Part shown: positions 18,086 through 26,575 of the stretch, one piece after another | Layout of the letters: each line of letters opens with the position of its first letter | Position numbering within the stretch: the stretch's first letter is position 1 | Origin: Kribbella jejuensis | Lineage (GTDB): Bacteria > Actinomycetota > Actinomycetes > Propionibacteriales > Kribbellaceae | DNA: 64,000 nt | Assembly: GCF_006715085.1 (NCBI RefSeq) | Contig: NZ_VFMM01000003.1 | Coordinates: 372,001 to 436,000 of the forward strand | Direction of reading: 5' to 3' | Translations under genes and position numbers: made by a program | The notes under the pieces: generated by a model | What the model was told of the DNA's origin: nothing | The model's database searches: none | What the model saw: only the letters and a program-made list of their open reading frames with translations

Positions 18086-18172
18086 TATTCTGAGACCGGG
18101 CCGCGACTGGCGTTGAGGTGGGATACCACCGGGGAACGGCCTGCCGACTGGCTTCGCCGCGCGCCTGGGCAT
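18086..18172 (+). promoter_or_regulatory. ZTP (pfl) riboswitch with its promoter, upstream of folD
   Basis: From about 18097 the leader matches the pfl/ZTP aptamer as I recall it: a GCCGCGACTGGCG segment opening the first paired region, the GGGATACCACCGGGGAACGG core (18120-18139), and the downstream GCGCCTGGGCA block (about 18161-18171) that forms the pseudoknot half. A TATTCT -10 box at 18086-18091 would start transcription almost exactly at the aptamer. ZTP/ZMP signals shortage of 10-formyl-tetrahydrofolate and turns on folate one-carbon genes such as folD, the next gene. No long terminator stem is visible in the 35 nt between aptamer and start codon, so control may act on translation. Confidence 0.88.
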
Positions 18173-18208
18173 CTTCGAGCGATGATTCGAATGCTGAGGA
18201 GTGCGCGC

Positions 18209-19069
18209 ATGAGTGCTGAGCTGATGATCGGAACCGACCTCGCCGCCGAGATGGTGGCCAAGGCGGCGGAGCGGGCGAGTGCCCTGCAGGAGCAGTACGG
18301 CGTCCAGCCGTGTCTCGCGACGGTACTGGTCGGCGACGACCCGGCGTCGGCGACGTACGTCCGGATGAAGCAGAACCGCTCGAAGAAGGCCGGGATCGCG
18401 TCGCGCAGCGTCGTACTCCCGGACTCGACGACCACCGAGGAACTGGTCGCGGAGATCACCAAGCTGTCCCAGGACCCCGCCGTGCACGGGATCCTGCTGC
18501 AGCACCCGGTGCCGCCGCAGATCGACGAGCGGGCCGCGTTCGAGGCGATCGACCCGGCCAAGGACGTCGACGGCGTGACCATGCGGTCCTTCGCCGCGAT
18601 GGCGTTCGGTGACCCCGGGTTCCGCTCCGCCACACCCGGCGGCATCATGCGGCTGCTGGCGGCGTACGACGTACCGCTGGAAGGTGCGCACGCCGTCGTG
18701 ATCGGCCGCAGCCCGATCCTCGGCAAGCCGGCCGGGATGTTGCTGCTGGCATCGAATGCGACCGTCACCTACGCGCACTCCCGGACCCGCGACCTGCCGG
18801 AGCTCGTCCGCACCGCCGACGTGGTGATCGCCGCCGTCGGCAAGGCGAACTTCGTCCGCGGCGACTGGCTGAAGCCGGGCGCGGTCGTCGTCGACGCCGG
18901 CTACAACGAGGGCAACGTCGGCGACGTGCACTTCGCCGAGGCGTCGGAGGTGGCGAGCCTGATCACGCCGGTCCCGGGCGGCGTCGGGCCGATGACGATC
19001 GCGCTGCTGCTCGAGCAGACGGTCGACGCTGCTGAGACGGCTGTCCACTCTTTGACTGGCCTGGCCTAG
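18209..19069 (+). CDS. folD: Bifunctional methylenetetrahydrofolate dehydrogenase/cyclohydrolase FolD
   Basis: This 286-residue cytosolic enzyme interconverts 5,10-methylene-, 5,10-methenyl- and 10-formyl-tetrahydrofolate with NADP. Catalytic Tyr50 and Lys54 lie in TYVRMKQNRSKKAGI; the GILLQHPVPPQ and TPVPGGVGPMT signatures and a cofactor segment AVVIGRSPILGKPAGMLL are all present. GAGGAG (18196-18201) lies 7 nt before the ATG at 18209; an upstream in-frame ATG would start inside the riboswitch. It is under the ZTP riboswitch, which links its expression to one-carbon supply. Confidence 0.96.
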   Translation: MSAELMIGTDLAAEMVAKAAERASALQEQYGVQPCLATVLVGDDPASATYVRMKQNRSKKAGIASRSVVLPDSTTTEELVAEITKLSQDPAVHGILLQHPVPPQIDERAAFEAIDPAKDVDGVTMRSFAAMAFGDPGFRSATPGGIMRLLAAYDVPLEGAHAVVIGRSPILGKPAGMLLLASNATVTYAHSRTRDLPELVRTADVVIAAVGKANFVRGDWLKPGAVVVDAGYNEGNVGDVHFAEASEVASLITPVPGGVGPMTIALLLEQTVDAAETAVHSLTGLA

Positions 19070-19099
19070 GGTTGGGGGACAAGACCTAAGGAGGCGGAC

Positions 19100-19468
19100 G
19101 TGGCGGTACGGGCGATCCGGGGTGCCACCCAGCTGGACGTGGACGAGCGCGAGCACCTGCTCGAGCGGTCCGCGGAGCTGGTGAAGGCGGTCCTGGAGGC
19201 GAACGATCTGGAGAACGAGGATCTGATCAGCATCCTGTTCACCGTCACGTCGGACCTCCGGTCGGAGTTCCCGGCCGTCGCCGGGCGGCAGATCGGGCTC
19301 ACCGACGTACCGCTGATGTGCATGCAGGAGATCCCGGTACCGCACGCGCTACCGCGGGTCGTCCGGCTGATGGTGCACACCGAGTCGCCACGCTCCCGCG
19401 ACAAGATCCAGCACGTCTACCTGCACGGCGCCGTCGCGCTCCGCCCGGACCTGACGGGCGCCCAGTGA
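19100..19468 (+). CDS. aroH: Chorismate mutase, AroH class
   Basis: This 122-residue trimeric enzyme converts chorismate to prephenate, the first step toward Phe and Tyr. Conserved features are VRAIRGATQLDVDERE (the active-site arginine near the N-terminus), SILFTVTSDLRSEFPA, and RLMVHTE with VYLHGAVALRPDL. AAGGAGG (19088-19094) precedes the GTG by 5 nt. tyrA starts inside its stop codon (GTGA), so the consecutive steps chorismate to prephenate to hydroxyphenylpyruvate are coupled. Confidence 0.94.
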   Translation: MAVRAIRGATQLDVDEREHLLERSAELVKAVLEANDLENEDLISILFTVTSDLRSEFPAVAGRQIGLTDVPLMCMQEIPVPHALPRVVRLMVHTESPRSRDKIQHVYLHGAVALRPDLTGAQ

Positions 19469-20529
19469 CCGAGTTGCGGGGGCCGGTTCGCATCGTCGGT
19501 ACCGGGCTGATCGGTACGTCGATCGGTCTCGCGCTCGCCCGGCTCGGCGTGGTGGTGGAGCTCGTCGACGGGAACCCGGACAACGCGCTGATGGCCGAGC
19601 GGATCGGCGCCGGCTCACGGCTGGTCGAGATCGAGCCGCAGCTGGTCGTGGTCGCCGTACCGCCTGATCACGTCGGCGCGGTCGTCGCCGAACAGCTCGA
19701 GCAGACGGATGCGGTCGTCACCGACGCGGCCAGCGTGAAGTCGAAGCCGCTCGCGGACGCGCGCAGCCTGGTGCCGGACGTCAGCCGGTACGTCGGCAGT
19801 CACCCGATGGCCGGCTCCGAACGGAACGGGCCGCTGGCCGCGCGCGCCGACCTGTTCGACGGCGCGACCTGGGCGATCACCCCGCACGCGACCAGCGATC
19901 CGGACGCCGTCGACCTGGTACGGCGACTCGCGGAGGCCTGTGGCGCCCGGACCGTCGAGCTGTCGGTGGAGGACCATGACTTGGGCGTCGCGCGGGTCTC
20001 CCATCTCCCGCACCTGATGTCGGCGCTCGCCGCGGGCACGCTGGCCGACGCGCCGGCCTCCCACCTGGAGCTGTCCGGGCAGGGTGTCCGCGACGTCACC
20101 CGGATCGCGGCCGGTGATCCACGGCTCTGGACTCAGATCGTGTCCGCGAACTCGACCGCGCTGACCGGCCTGCTGGAGCAGATCCGCGGCGAGCTCGACC
20201 GGCTACTCGTTGCCCTCGGCAAGGAAGAGGCGAACGACGAACTGACCGCGATCCTCGGCCAGGGCGTGTCCGGCGCCGTCCGGGTGCCGGGCAAGCACGG
20301 TACGCCGCACATCGACCTGGTCACGGTCCTGGTCACGATCCCGGACCGCCCCGGTCAGCTGGCGAAGCTGTTCGCCGACGCCGCCGAGTCCGGCGCCAAC
20401 GTCGAGGACCTCCGCATCGACCACAGCCCCGGCCGCCCGGTCGGCGAGGTAGAACTCGCCGTCAAGCCAGGCTCGGTCGACCAGCTGGTCGACGTACTCA
20501 CCGACCGCGGGTGGGTAGTCCACACGTAG
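19465..20529 (+). CDS. tyrA: Prephenate dehydrogenase with C-terminal ACT domain
   Basis: This 354-residue enzyme oxidatively decarboxylates prephenate to 4-hydroxyphenylpyruvate with NAD(P). The Rossmann motif VGTGLIGTSIG (Gly12, 14, 17) opens the protein, followed by VTDAASVKS and GSHPMAGSERNG, the active-site histidine loop. The last 70 residues (about 285-354: VTIPDRPGQLAKLFADAA) form an ACT domain, expected to give tyrosine feedback control. The start is the GTG overlapping the aroH stop. The longer open frame upstream lies inside aroH and is not translated. Confidence 0.94.
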   Translation: MTELRGPVRIVGTGLIGTSIGLALARLGVVVELVDGNPDNALMAERIGAGSRLVEIEPQLVVVAVPPDHVGAVVAEQLEQTDAVVTDAASVKSKPLADARSLVPDVSRYVGSHPMAGSERNGPLAARADLFDGATWAITPHATSDPDAVDLVRRLAEACGARTVELSVEDHDLGVARVSHLPHLMSALAAGTLADAPASHLELSGQGVRDVTRIAAGDPRLWTQIVSANSTALTGLLEQIRGELDRLLVALGKEEANDELTAILGQGVSGAVRVPGKHGTPHIDLVTVLVTIPDRPGQLAKLFADAAESGANVEDLRIDHSPGRPVGEVELAVKPGSVDQLVDVLTDRGWVVHT

Positions 20530-20560
20530 ACTGTCCCTCTGCGAAGGTAATCTTCGGGGC

Positions 20561-21241
20561 ATGATCATCGCTGTGGACGGGCCGAGCGGCTCCGGTAAGT
20601 CGAGCACCGCCCGCGGAGTGGCCAACCGGCTCGGACTGCGGTACCTGGACACCGGGGCGACGTACCGTGCGGTGACCTGGTCCGCCGTCGAACGCGGGCT
20701 GGACCTGGACGACACCGCGGCGGTCGCGCAGCGCGCCCGGGAGCTGGTGCTCGAGATCAGCACCGACCCGGACGACCAGTTCGTGATCGCCGACGGGACC
20801 GACATCACGGCCGCGATCCGGGAGCCGCGGATCAGCGAGGTGGTGTCGAAGATCGCCACCAACCTGGACGTCCGTAAGGAGCTGATCCGGCGCCAGCGGG
20901 CGATCATCGACAAAGCCCAGACCGACGGCGGGATCGTCGTCGAGGGCCGCGACATCGCCACCGTGGTCGCGACCGACGCCGAGCTGAAGGTGCTGCTGAC
21001 CGCCGACCAGGAGGCCCGGATGGCGCGCCGCGGCGCCGAGCTCGCGGCCGGATCCGTGACCGCGGCCGAGCTCCGCGACCAGATCGTCCGCCGCGATGCC
21101 GACGACTCGACGGTGTCGGAGTTCCAGGTCGCCTCCGACGGTGCCGTCACGATCGACTCGACCGACCTGACCCTGGAGGAGGTCGTCGACGTGATCAGCC
21201 GGCTCGCCACCGAGACCGTCCCCCGGAGCCAGGAGCTATGA
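20561..21241 (+). CDS. cmk: Cytidylate kinase
   Basis: This 226-residue kinase phosphorylates CMP and dCMP to the diphosphates using ATP. Motifs are the P-loop DGPSGSGKSS (6-15), YLDTGATYRAVTW for nucleotide binding, and the conserved VVEGRDIATVVATDAELKV followed by a lid region. Its TGA overlaps the ATG of plsC in ATGA, and the cmk-plsC-der order is a common actinobacterial arrangement. Confidence 0.96.
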   Translation: MIIAVDGPSGSGKSSTARGVANRLGLRYLDTGATYRAVTWSAVERGLDLDDTAAVAQRARELVLEISTDPDDQFVIADGTDITAAIREPRISEVVSKIATNLDVRKELIRRQRAIIDKAQTDGGIVVEGRDIATVVATDAELKVLLTADQEARMARRGAELAAGSVTAAELRDQIVRRDADDSTVSEFQVASDGAVTIDSTDLTLEEVVDVISRLATETVPRSQEL

Positions 21242-21966
21242 CGGCAGAACTCACCAGGCACGAGGACCTGCCGCGCACCGACGACCTGCCGCCCCTGCCG
21301 TACCGCCTCGCGCTGCCGATGCGGTACATCGCCCGGCCGTACTTCCGGCACAAGTACAACCTGACCATCCACCACGAGGACCGGTTCCCGCGGACCGGTC
21401 CGTTGCTGATGACACCGAACCACCTGAGCCTGCTGGACGCCCCGCTGCTCGGCGCGATGGCGCCGCGGATGCTGCACCAGCTCGGCAAGGTCGAGGTGTT
21501 CGGCGGCGTACAGGGCAAGTTCCTGCACCGGATCGGCCAGATCCCGGTCGACCGGTCGTCGTACGACATGCTCGCGGTCCGGAAGTCGATCAAGGTACTG
21601 CGGGACGGACGGGTGCTGAACATCTACCCCGAGGGCACCCGCGGGCCGGGCGATTTCAGCCGGATCCGGATCGGGGTGGCCTACCTGGCGATGGTCACCG
21701 GCGCGCCGATCCTGCCGGTGGCGCTGATGGGAACCCGCTTGCCGGCCGGTAGTGTGGAGGGTCATCCACCGGCCGGGAGCCGGATCGACATCGTGTACGG
21801 CGAGCCGTTCTCCGTGGACCGCGTACCCTTTCCCAGGAGACATACCGACGTACAGGCGGTCGCCGACCACATCGGCGACGTGCTGCGCGCCCACGTGAAG
21901 GCGGCCGTCGAAGAAACCGGCCACCCACTTCCGGGCTGGCGAGACCAGAAGGACCCTGATGACTGA
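21238..21966 (+). CDS. 1-acyl-glycerol-3-phosphate acyltransferase family protein (PlsC-like)
   Basis: This 242-residue membrane-associated acyltransferase has the catalytic NHLSLLD (His62, Asp67; the NHx4D motif) and EGTR (131-134), which binds the phosphate of the acceptor. It probably acylates lysophosphatidate or a related glycerolipid in phospholipid synthesis. The N-terminus lacks a long hydrophobic anchor, so association may be peripheral. It overlaps cmk by 4 nt and der by 8 nt, indicating tight coupling. The exact acceptor is not determined by sequence. Confidence 0.9.
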   Translation: MTAELTRHEDLPRTDDLPPLPYRLALPMRYIARPYFRHKYNLTIHHEDRFPRTGPLLMTPNHLSLLDAPLLGAMAPRMLHQLGKVEVFGGVQGKFLHRIGQIPVDRSSYDMLAVRKSIKVLRDGRVLNIYPEGTRGPGDFSRIRIGVAYLAMVTGAPILPVALMGTRLPAGSVEGHPPAGSRIDIVYGEPFSVDRVPFPRRHTDVQAVADHIGDVLRAHVKAAVEETGHPLPGWRDQKDPDD

Positions 21967-23326
21967 CCTGCCCACCGAACTACCGACGCACGACCGTGAG
22001 GACACCGGGCCGCTGCCCGTGCTCGCGATCGTCGGCCGGCCGAACGTGGGCAAGTCCACGCTGGTCAACCGGATCATCGGCCGCCGCGAGGCGGTCGTCG
22101 AGGACACCCCGGGCGTCACCCGCGACCGCGTCTCGTACGACGCCAACTGGGCCGGCCGCGAGTTCACCGTCGTCGACACCGGCGGCTGGGACCCGGACGC
22201 GGTCGGGATGGCCGCTCTGGTCGCGGCGCAGGCCGAGGTCGCGATCAACGCCGCCGACGCGGTGCTGTTCGTGGTCGATGCGGTGGTCGGCATCACCGAC
22301 GCCGACGAGGCCGTCGTCCGGGTGCTGCGGAAGTCCGGCAAGCCCGTCGTACTGGCCGCCAACAAGGTCGACGACCAGCGGATCGAGTCCGAGGCGATGA
22401 ACCTGTGGAGCCTTGGGATCGGCGAGCCGTTCCCGGTGTCCGCGATGCACGGGCGCGGCACCGGCGACATGCTGGACGCCGTACTCGCGGCCCTCCCGGA
22501 GGCGCCCGCGGAGCGCGACGGCGAGGTCGGGGGACCGCGCCGGATCGCGATCGTCGGCAAGCCGAACGTGGGCAAGTCGTCGCTGCTGAACAAGGTCGCC
22601 AAGGAGGACCGGGTCGTCGTCAGCGACGTCGCCGGGACGACGGTCGACCCGGTCGACGAGCTGATCACGCTGAGCGGCAAGGAGTACCGGTTCATCGACA
22701 CCGCCGGGATCCGGCGCAAGGTCAAGAACGCCTCCGGCCACGAGTACTACGCGTCGCTGCGGACCAACGCCGCGATCGAGCGGGCCGAGGTCGTCGTGGT
22801 GGTGATCGACTCGTCCGAATCGATCACCGAGCAGGACCTGCGGATCATGAACGCGGTCGAGGAAGCCGGCAAGGCGCTGGTGATCGCGTACAACAAGTGG
22901 GACCTGATGGACGACGAGCGCCGCTACTACCTGGAGCGCGAGATCGACCGCGACCTGGTCCAGTTCCGCTGGGCCCCGCGGGTCAACATCAGCGCACTCA
23001 CCGGCTGGCACATGGACAAGCTCGTCCCGGCCATCGAAGCCGCGCTGGAGGGCTGGCAGACCCGCGTCCCGACCGGCCAGCTGAACGCCTTCCTGGGCCG
23101 CCTGGTCGCCGCCCACCCGCACCCGGTCCGCTCCGGAAAGCAACCGAAGATCCTGTTCGGCACCCAGGCCACCACCATGCCGCCGACCTTCGCGATCTTC
23201 ACCTCCGGCCAGATCGAACCCTCCTACCAACGCTTCATAGAACGCCGCCTCCGCGAAGACTTCGGCTTCGTCGGCAGCCCCGTCCACGTCCAGATCCGCC
23301 CCCGCCAAAAGAACAAGAAACGCTGA
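21959..23326 (+). CDS. der: Ribosome biogenesis GTPase Der (EngA)
   Basis: This 455-residue protein has two consecutive GTPase domains and a KH-like C-terminal domain and acts in 50S subunit maturation. The first P-loop is GRPNVGKS (26-33) with DTGG and NKVD; the second is GKPNVGKSS (about 200) with DTAG and NKWD. The C-terminal segment (about 375-455) ends in RPRQKNKKR, as expected. It is the last gene of the cmk operon, 70 nt before tRNA-Pro. Confidence 0.97.
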   Translation: MTDLPTELPTHDREDTGPLPVLAIVGRPNVGKSTLVNRIIGRREAVVEDTPGVTRDRVSYDANWAGREFTVVDTGGWDPDAVGMAALVAAQAEVAINAADAVLFVVDAVVGITDADEAVVRVLRKSGKPVVLAANKVDDQRIESEAMNLWSLGIGEPFPVSAMHGRGTGDMLDAVLAALPEAPAERDGEVGGPRRIAIVGKPNVGKSSLLNKVAKEDRVVVSDVAGTTVDPVDELITLSGKEYRFIDTAGIRRKVKNASGHEYYASLRTNAAIERAEVVVVVIDSSESITEQDLRIMNAVEEAGKALVIAYNKWDLMDDERRYYLEREIDRDLVQFRWAPRVNISALTGWHMDKLVPAIEAALEGWQTRVPTGQLNAFLGRLVAAHPHPVRSGKQPKILFGTQATTMPPTFAIFTSGQIEPSYQRFIERRLREDFGFVGSPVHVQIRPRQKNKKR

Positions 23327-23396
23327 CCCAGCCCGGTGAGAACCACTCCCCGGAATGCTGTAAGGTTTACCCCGGTTCGCTGTTGGGGCGGACCAT

Positions 23397-23470
23397 CGGG
23401 CTGTGGCGTAGTTTGGTAACGCGTTCGGCTGGGGGCCGAAAGATCGCAGGTTCAAATCCTGTCAGCCCGA
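23397..23470 (+). tRNA. tRNA-Pro (anticodon GGG)
   Basis: A complete 74-nt cloverleaf. The acceptor CGGGCTG (23397-23403) pairs with CAGCCCG (23463-23469) and A23470 is the discriminator base. The anticodon stem TTCGG/CCGAA encloses CTGGGGG, with GGG at positions 34-36. The T-arm GCAGG/CCTGT carries TTCAAAT. There is no intron and no encoded CCA. TAAGGT (23361-23366) may be its -10 box. Confidence 0.96.
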
Positions 23471-23476
23471 CCCTTC

Positions 23477-23507
23477 AGAGGGACACCGAAACTGTCGGTG
23501 TCCCTCT
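23477..23507 (+). terminator. Intrinsic terminator of tRNA-Pro
   Basis: A perfect 13-bp stem (23477-23489 with 23495-23507) with a 5-nt loop, followed by TTTACGTTT. It begins 6 nt after the tRNA. It is the only terminator in this window with a T-rich tail. Confidence 0.88.
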
Positions 23508-23520
23508 TTACGTTTCTCCC

Positions 23521-24417
23521 ATGAGTACACCTGGGGATCGACGGAGCTGGAACGACGACCAACTGCGGCAGGCGGTGGAGAGCAGCCCGTCGTGGCGTGC
23601 GGTCGCTCGCGCACTGGGGTTGAAGAACACCTCCACGGGACCGATCAGGCGGCACGCAGCGCGGCTCGAGCTGGACACGTCGCACTTCACAGGACAGCGT
23701 CGGTGGTCCGATCAGCAGTTGCGTGAAGCTGTGGCAGCGGCCAGTTGCTGGGCGAACGTGCTGGCCAGCCTGCGCATTGTCGATACCGGAGAAGAGCGGG
23801 TCAGGATCAAGGGCCACGCCGTCCGACTGGGCTTGGACTGCAGTCATCTGAAGTCGCCACTGGCCCAGCCGACGCCGACCGAGGTATTCGACGAGCCGGT
23901 TAGGCCCGAGATGCTTCGCTACTCGGCCACAGCGTTGGCGATGGCCTGGTTCACGTTGCGCGGATGTGCGGTTGCGCTGCCGATCGAACCACAGGAGTAC
24001 GACCTGTTGGTGACGACGTCGAAGGGCATCCAACGAGTCCAGGTGAAGTCGTGCGCGTCTCGCAACAAGCGCGGCTATTGGGAAGTTGGCATCGGCCGAC
24101 GTCCCTACGTTCTCGACAAGTCCGCGAGCAAGATGCCGTACGACCCCGACACGATCGACGCGTTCTTCATCCTTCTCGGCGATGGCGGAATCTACGTGAT
24201 CCCCAGCTCGGTGTTGGCCGGCCGGGTCCGCATCTCGGCGGAGAGCTACACCCCGTACCGCGTGGGTGATGCGTCCAGCCTGCTCGGTGGGGCGCCGGTG
24301 GAGACCGGCGCCCCGCGGCGGGTGTCAGCGTACGCCGGTGAGTTCGTCGGTCCGAGGTTCCTCCGGGATCCTCAGGGTTTCGCCTTCGATGTCTACTCGG
24401 GGGGTGAGGCGGTCTAG
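23521..24417 (+). CDS. PD-(D/E)XK protein resembling I-Ssp6803I-type endonucleases, with two DNA-binding repeats
   Basis: This 298-residue protein has two tandem repeats of about 50 residues (9-56 and 61-110) of the kind often fused to homing nucleases: SWNDDQLRQAV, then LGL, then LELDTSHF, and RWSDQQLREAV, then LGLDCSHL. Residues 130-235 carry EYDLLVTTSKGIQRVQVKS, a PD-(D/E)XK core with Asp161 and Gln174-x-Lys176. That QxK variant is the form I recall for I-Ssp6803I (group I intron-type PDDEXK family). The gene starts 50 nt after tRNA-Pro, is less GC-biased than its neighbours, and overlaps the 3' end of the convergent MMPL gene by 93 nt. The longer upstream open frame lies within der and is not coding. 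Function (homing, defence or repair) is inferred only. Confidence 0.75.
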   Translation: MSTPGDRRSWNDDQLRQAVESSPSWRAVARALGLKNTSTGPIRRHAARLELDTSHFTGQRRWSDQQLREAVAAASCWANVLASLRIVDTGEERVRIKGHAVRLGLDCSHLKSPLAQPTPTEVFDEPVRPEMLRYSATALAMAWFTLRGCAVALPIEPQEYDLLVTTSKGIQRVQVKSCASRNKRGYWEVGIGRRPYVLDKSASKMPYDPDTIDAFFILLGDGGIYVIPSSVLAGRVRISAESYTPYRVGDASSLLGGAPVETGAPRRVSAYAGEFVGPRFLRDPQGFAFDVYSGGEAV

Positions 24418-26499
24418 CCACTTCGGGAACCACCACGCTCGGTCGCCGAGGAGGCTGAGGATGGCGGGGACGAGCGTCATCCGGACGACGAACGCGTCGA
24501 TCAGCACGCCGATCGTGAGACCGAAGCCGATCGCCTTGATGATCGGGTCGTGGACGAGGATGAAGCCGGCGAAGACCGACGCCATGATCAGCGCGGCGGC
24601 GGTGACGACGCGCGCCCCGTGGCCGAGGCCTTGGACGGTGGCGTCGTTCGCGTGCTTGCCGTGTACGAACTCCTCGCGGACGCGCGACACGATGAACACC
24701 TCGTAGTCCATCGCGAGCCCGAACAGGATGCCCATCATGATGATCGGCAGGAAGCTCACCAGCGGACCGGGGGAGTCGACGCCGACGAGCTTCGCCAGGT
24801 GACCCTGCTGGAAGACCGCGACCGTGATCCCGAACGTCGCCCCGATCGTCAGCACGAACCCGAGCGTCGCCTTCAACGGCACGAGCACGGACCGGAACGC
24901 CAGCAGGAGCAGCAGGAACGACAACCCGATCACCACGAACAGGTACGTCGGCAACGCGTCGGACAGCTTGTTCGACACGTCCACCCCGACGGCGGTGTTA
25001 CCGGTCACCGAGATCTCGGTGCTGCCGGTGGCGAGCGGCTTGATCGCCGACCGCAGGTTCTTGACGAGCTCAGCGGTCTGCTCGCTGGCCGGCCCGCTCT
25101 TGGGAATCACCTGCACCAACCGCGTCGTACCGTCCTGACTGGCCGCGGCCGGCTGCGCCGCAACCACATCGGTCAGCCCCTGCGTCTTGCCCAGCACCTG
25201 CTGCGCCACACCATTGGCCGTCGCCGCGTCGTTGCTCTTCACAACGACCACGAGCGGCCCGTTGGCGCCCGGCCCGAAGGCCGCCGCGGTCAGGTCGTAC
25301 GCGACCCGCTGGTTCGTACCGGCCGCCGCCGACGCACCGTCCGGCAAGGCCAGCTGCATGTCCTTCGCCGGAATCGCGAGCAGCCCGAGCCCGATGATGC
25401 CGACCGCAACGATCGGCACCCGCAACCGGGTCACCAACCGGCCCCACCGGAAACCGAACCCTTCCAGCGGTACGACAGCGGTCGGCGCCTTGCGCAACTT
25501 CCGCGGCAGCACCCGGTTCCCGACGAACCCGAGCAGCGCCGGCAGCAACGTCAACGCGACCAGCACGGCGGTCAGCACCGTCGCCGCCGCGGCCAGCCCC
25601 ATCGCGGTCAGGAACGGTACGCCGACCACCGACAGCCCCGCGAGCGCGATCACCACGGTGGCCCCCGCGAACAACACCGCCGACCCGGCCGTCGCCGTCG
25701 CCCGCGCGACCGACTCCTCCGGATCCATGCCCTCGCTGAGCTGCGACCGGTGCCGCGAGCTGATGAACAGCGAGTAGTCGATCCCGACCGCGAGCCCCAG
25801 CATCAACGCGAGGATCGGAGCCGTCGACGACACGTCGGTGAACGCGGTCACGATGAACAACCCAGCCATGCCGGCGAGGACGCCGAGCAGCGCCGTCACG
25901 AGCGTCATTCCGGCGGCGACCAACGATCCGAACGTGACGACCAGTACGACGGCCGCGACCGCGACGCCGATCACCTCGGTCGCACCGATCTCCGGGACTC
26001 CGGCCTTGATCTGCCCGCCCGGTACCACCTTGAGGTCACCGTTGCTCAGTCCGCTGAGTCCGTCGTACCCGTCGCTGCTCGCGTGCGAGAGTTCGTCGGC
26101 CGGCTTGTCGAACTGGACGCTGATCAGTCCGGTCCGGCCGTCCGGGCTGATCGCCTTGCTCATGAACGGGTCGATCGCCGCGATCACCTCCGGCACCTTC
26201 GCGACCTTGGCGACGGTGACACCGACGGCGGCCTTCACCGTCGGATCGGCGAGCGTCTTGCCCTCCGGAGCCTGTACGACGACCGTCGCGGACGCACCGC
26301 TGGCAGCGGGCAGCTCCTGCTTGAGGGCGTCGAGTGCCCGCTGCGACTCGGTACCCGGGATCGAGAACGTGTTCGCGGTCTTGCCGCCCAGCGTCAGCGC
26401 GCCGACTCCGAGCACCACCAGGAACAGCGCCCACAGCGCGGCGACGAGGCGCCTGCGCTGGTAGGAGAACCGGCCGAGCCGGTAGAGCAGATTGGCCAT
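24325..26499 (-). CDS. MMPL/RND-family exporter
   Basis: This 724-residue membrane protein has about 12 transmembrane helices in two halves, each with a large extracytoplasmic loop after the first helix (about 45-185 and 395-530). It matches MmpL/YdfJ-like lipid or drug exporters: GIDYSLFISSRHRSQL and FGLAMDYEVFIVSRVREEF are the paired proton-relay helices, and WWFPKWLDRLTPRVDIEGE is the typical tail. It lies 76 nt downstream of a TetR gene on the same strand and is presumably repressed by that protein. The last 93 nt overlap the convergent nuclease-like gene. The substrate is unknown. Confidence 0.92.
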   Translation of the reverse strand: MANLLYRLGRFSYQRRRLVAALWALFLVVLGVGALTLGGKTANTFSIPGTESQRALDALKQELPAASGASATVVVQAPEGKTLADPTVKAAVGVTVAKVAKVPEVIAAIDPFMSKAISPDGRTGLISVQFDKPADELSHASSDGYDGLSGLSNGDLKVVPGGQIKAGVPEIGATEVIGVAVAAVVLVVTFGSLVAAGMTLVTALLGVLAGMAGLFIVTAFTDVSSTAPILALMLGLAVGIDYSLFISSRHRSQLSEGMDPEESVARATATAGSAVLFAGATVVIALAGLSVVGVPFLTAMGLAAAATVLTAVLVALTLLPALLGFVGNRVLPRKLRKAPTAVVPLEGFGFRWGRLVTRLRVPIVAVGIIGLGLLAIPAKDMQLALPDGASAAAGTNQRVAYDLTAAAFGPGANGPLVVVVKSNDAATANGVAQQVLGKTQGLTDVVAAQPAAASQDGTTRLVQVIPKSGPASEQTAELVKNLRSAIKPLATGSTEISVTGNTAVGVDVSNKLSDALPTYLFVVIGLSFLLLLLAFRSVLVPLKATLGFVLTIGATFGITVAVFQQGHLAKLVGVDSPGPLVSFLPIIMMGILFGLAMDYEVFIVSRVREEFVHGKHANDATVQGLGHGARVVTAAALIMASVFAGFILVHDPIIKAIGFGLTIGVLIDAFVVRMTLVPAILSLLGDRAWWFPKWLDRLTPRVDIEGETLRIPEEPRTDELTGVR

Positions 26500-26575
26500 C
26501 GGGATGTGCGTCCGTTTCGGGTCGGCGGGCAGAAGTGATCGCCCCGCGGCGGCGGGGTGTTTCAGGTGTTGCTCG

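Noticed and set aside
20203-22725. An 840-codon open frame on the minus strand
   Set aside because: It is antisense to tyrA, cmk, plsC and der, all of which have clear motifs, and its translation is a low-complexity Arg/Ser/Pro run typical of GC-rich shadow frames.
23397-23470. A group I intron in tRNA-Pro
   Set aside because: The tRNA folds without interruption at 74 nt.
22405-23520. An N-terminal extension of the nuclease gene reaching back to 22405
   Set aside because: It runs through der in another frame and through the tRNA and its terminator; the real start is the ATG at 23521.
23397-24417. A tRNA-integrated prophage or genomic island
   Set aside because: I see no integrase and no repeated copy of the tRNA 3' end downstream, so only a single-gene insertion is plausible.
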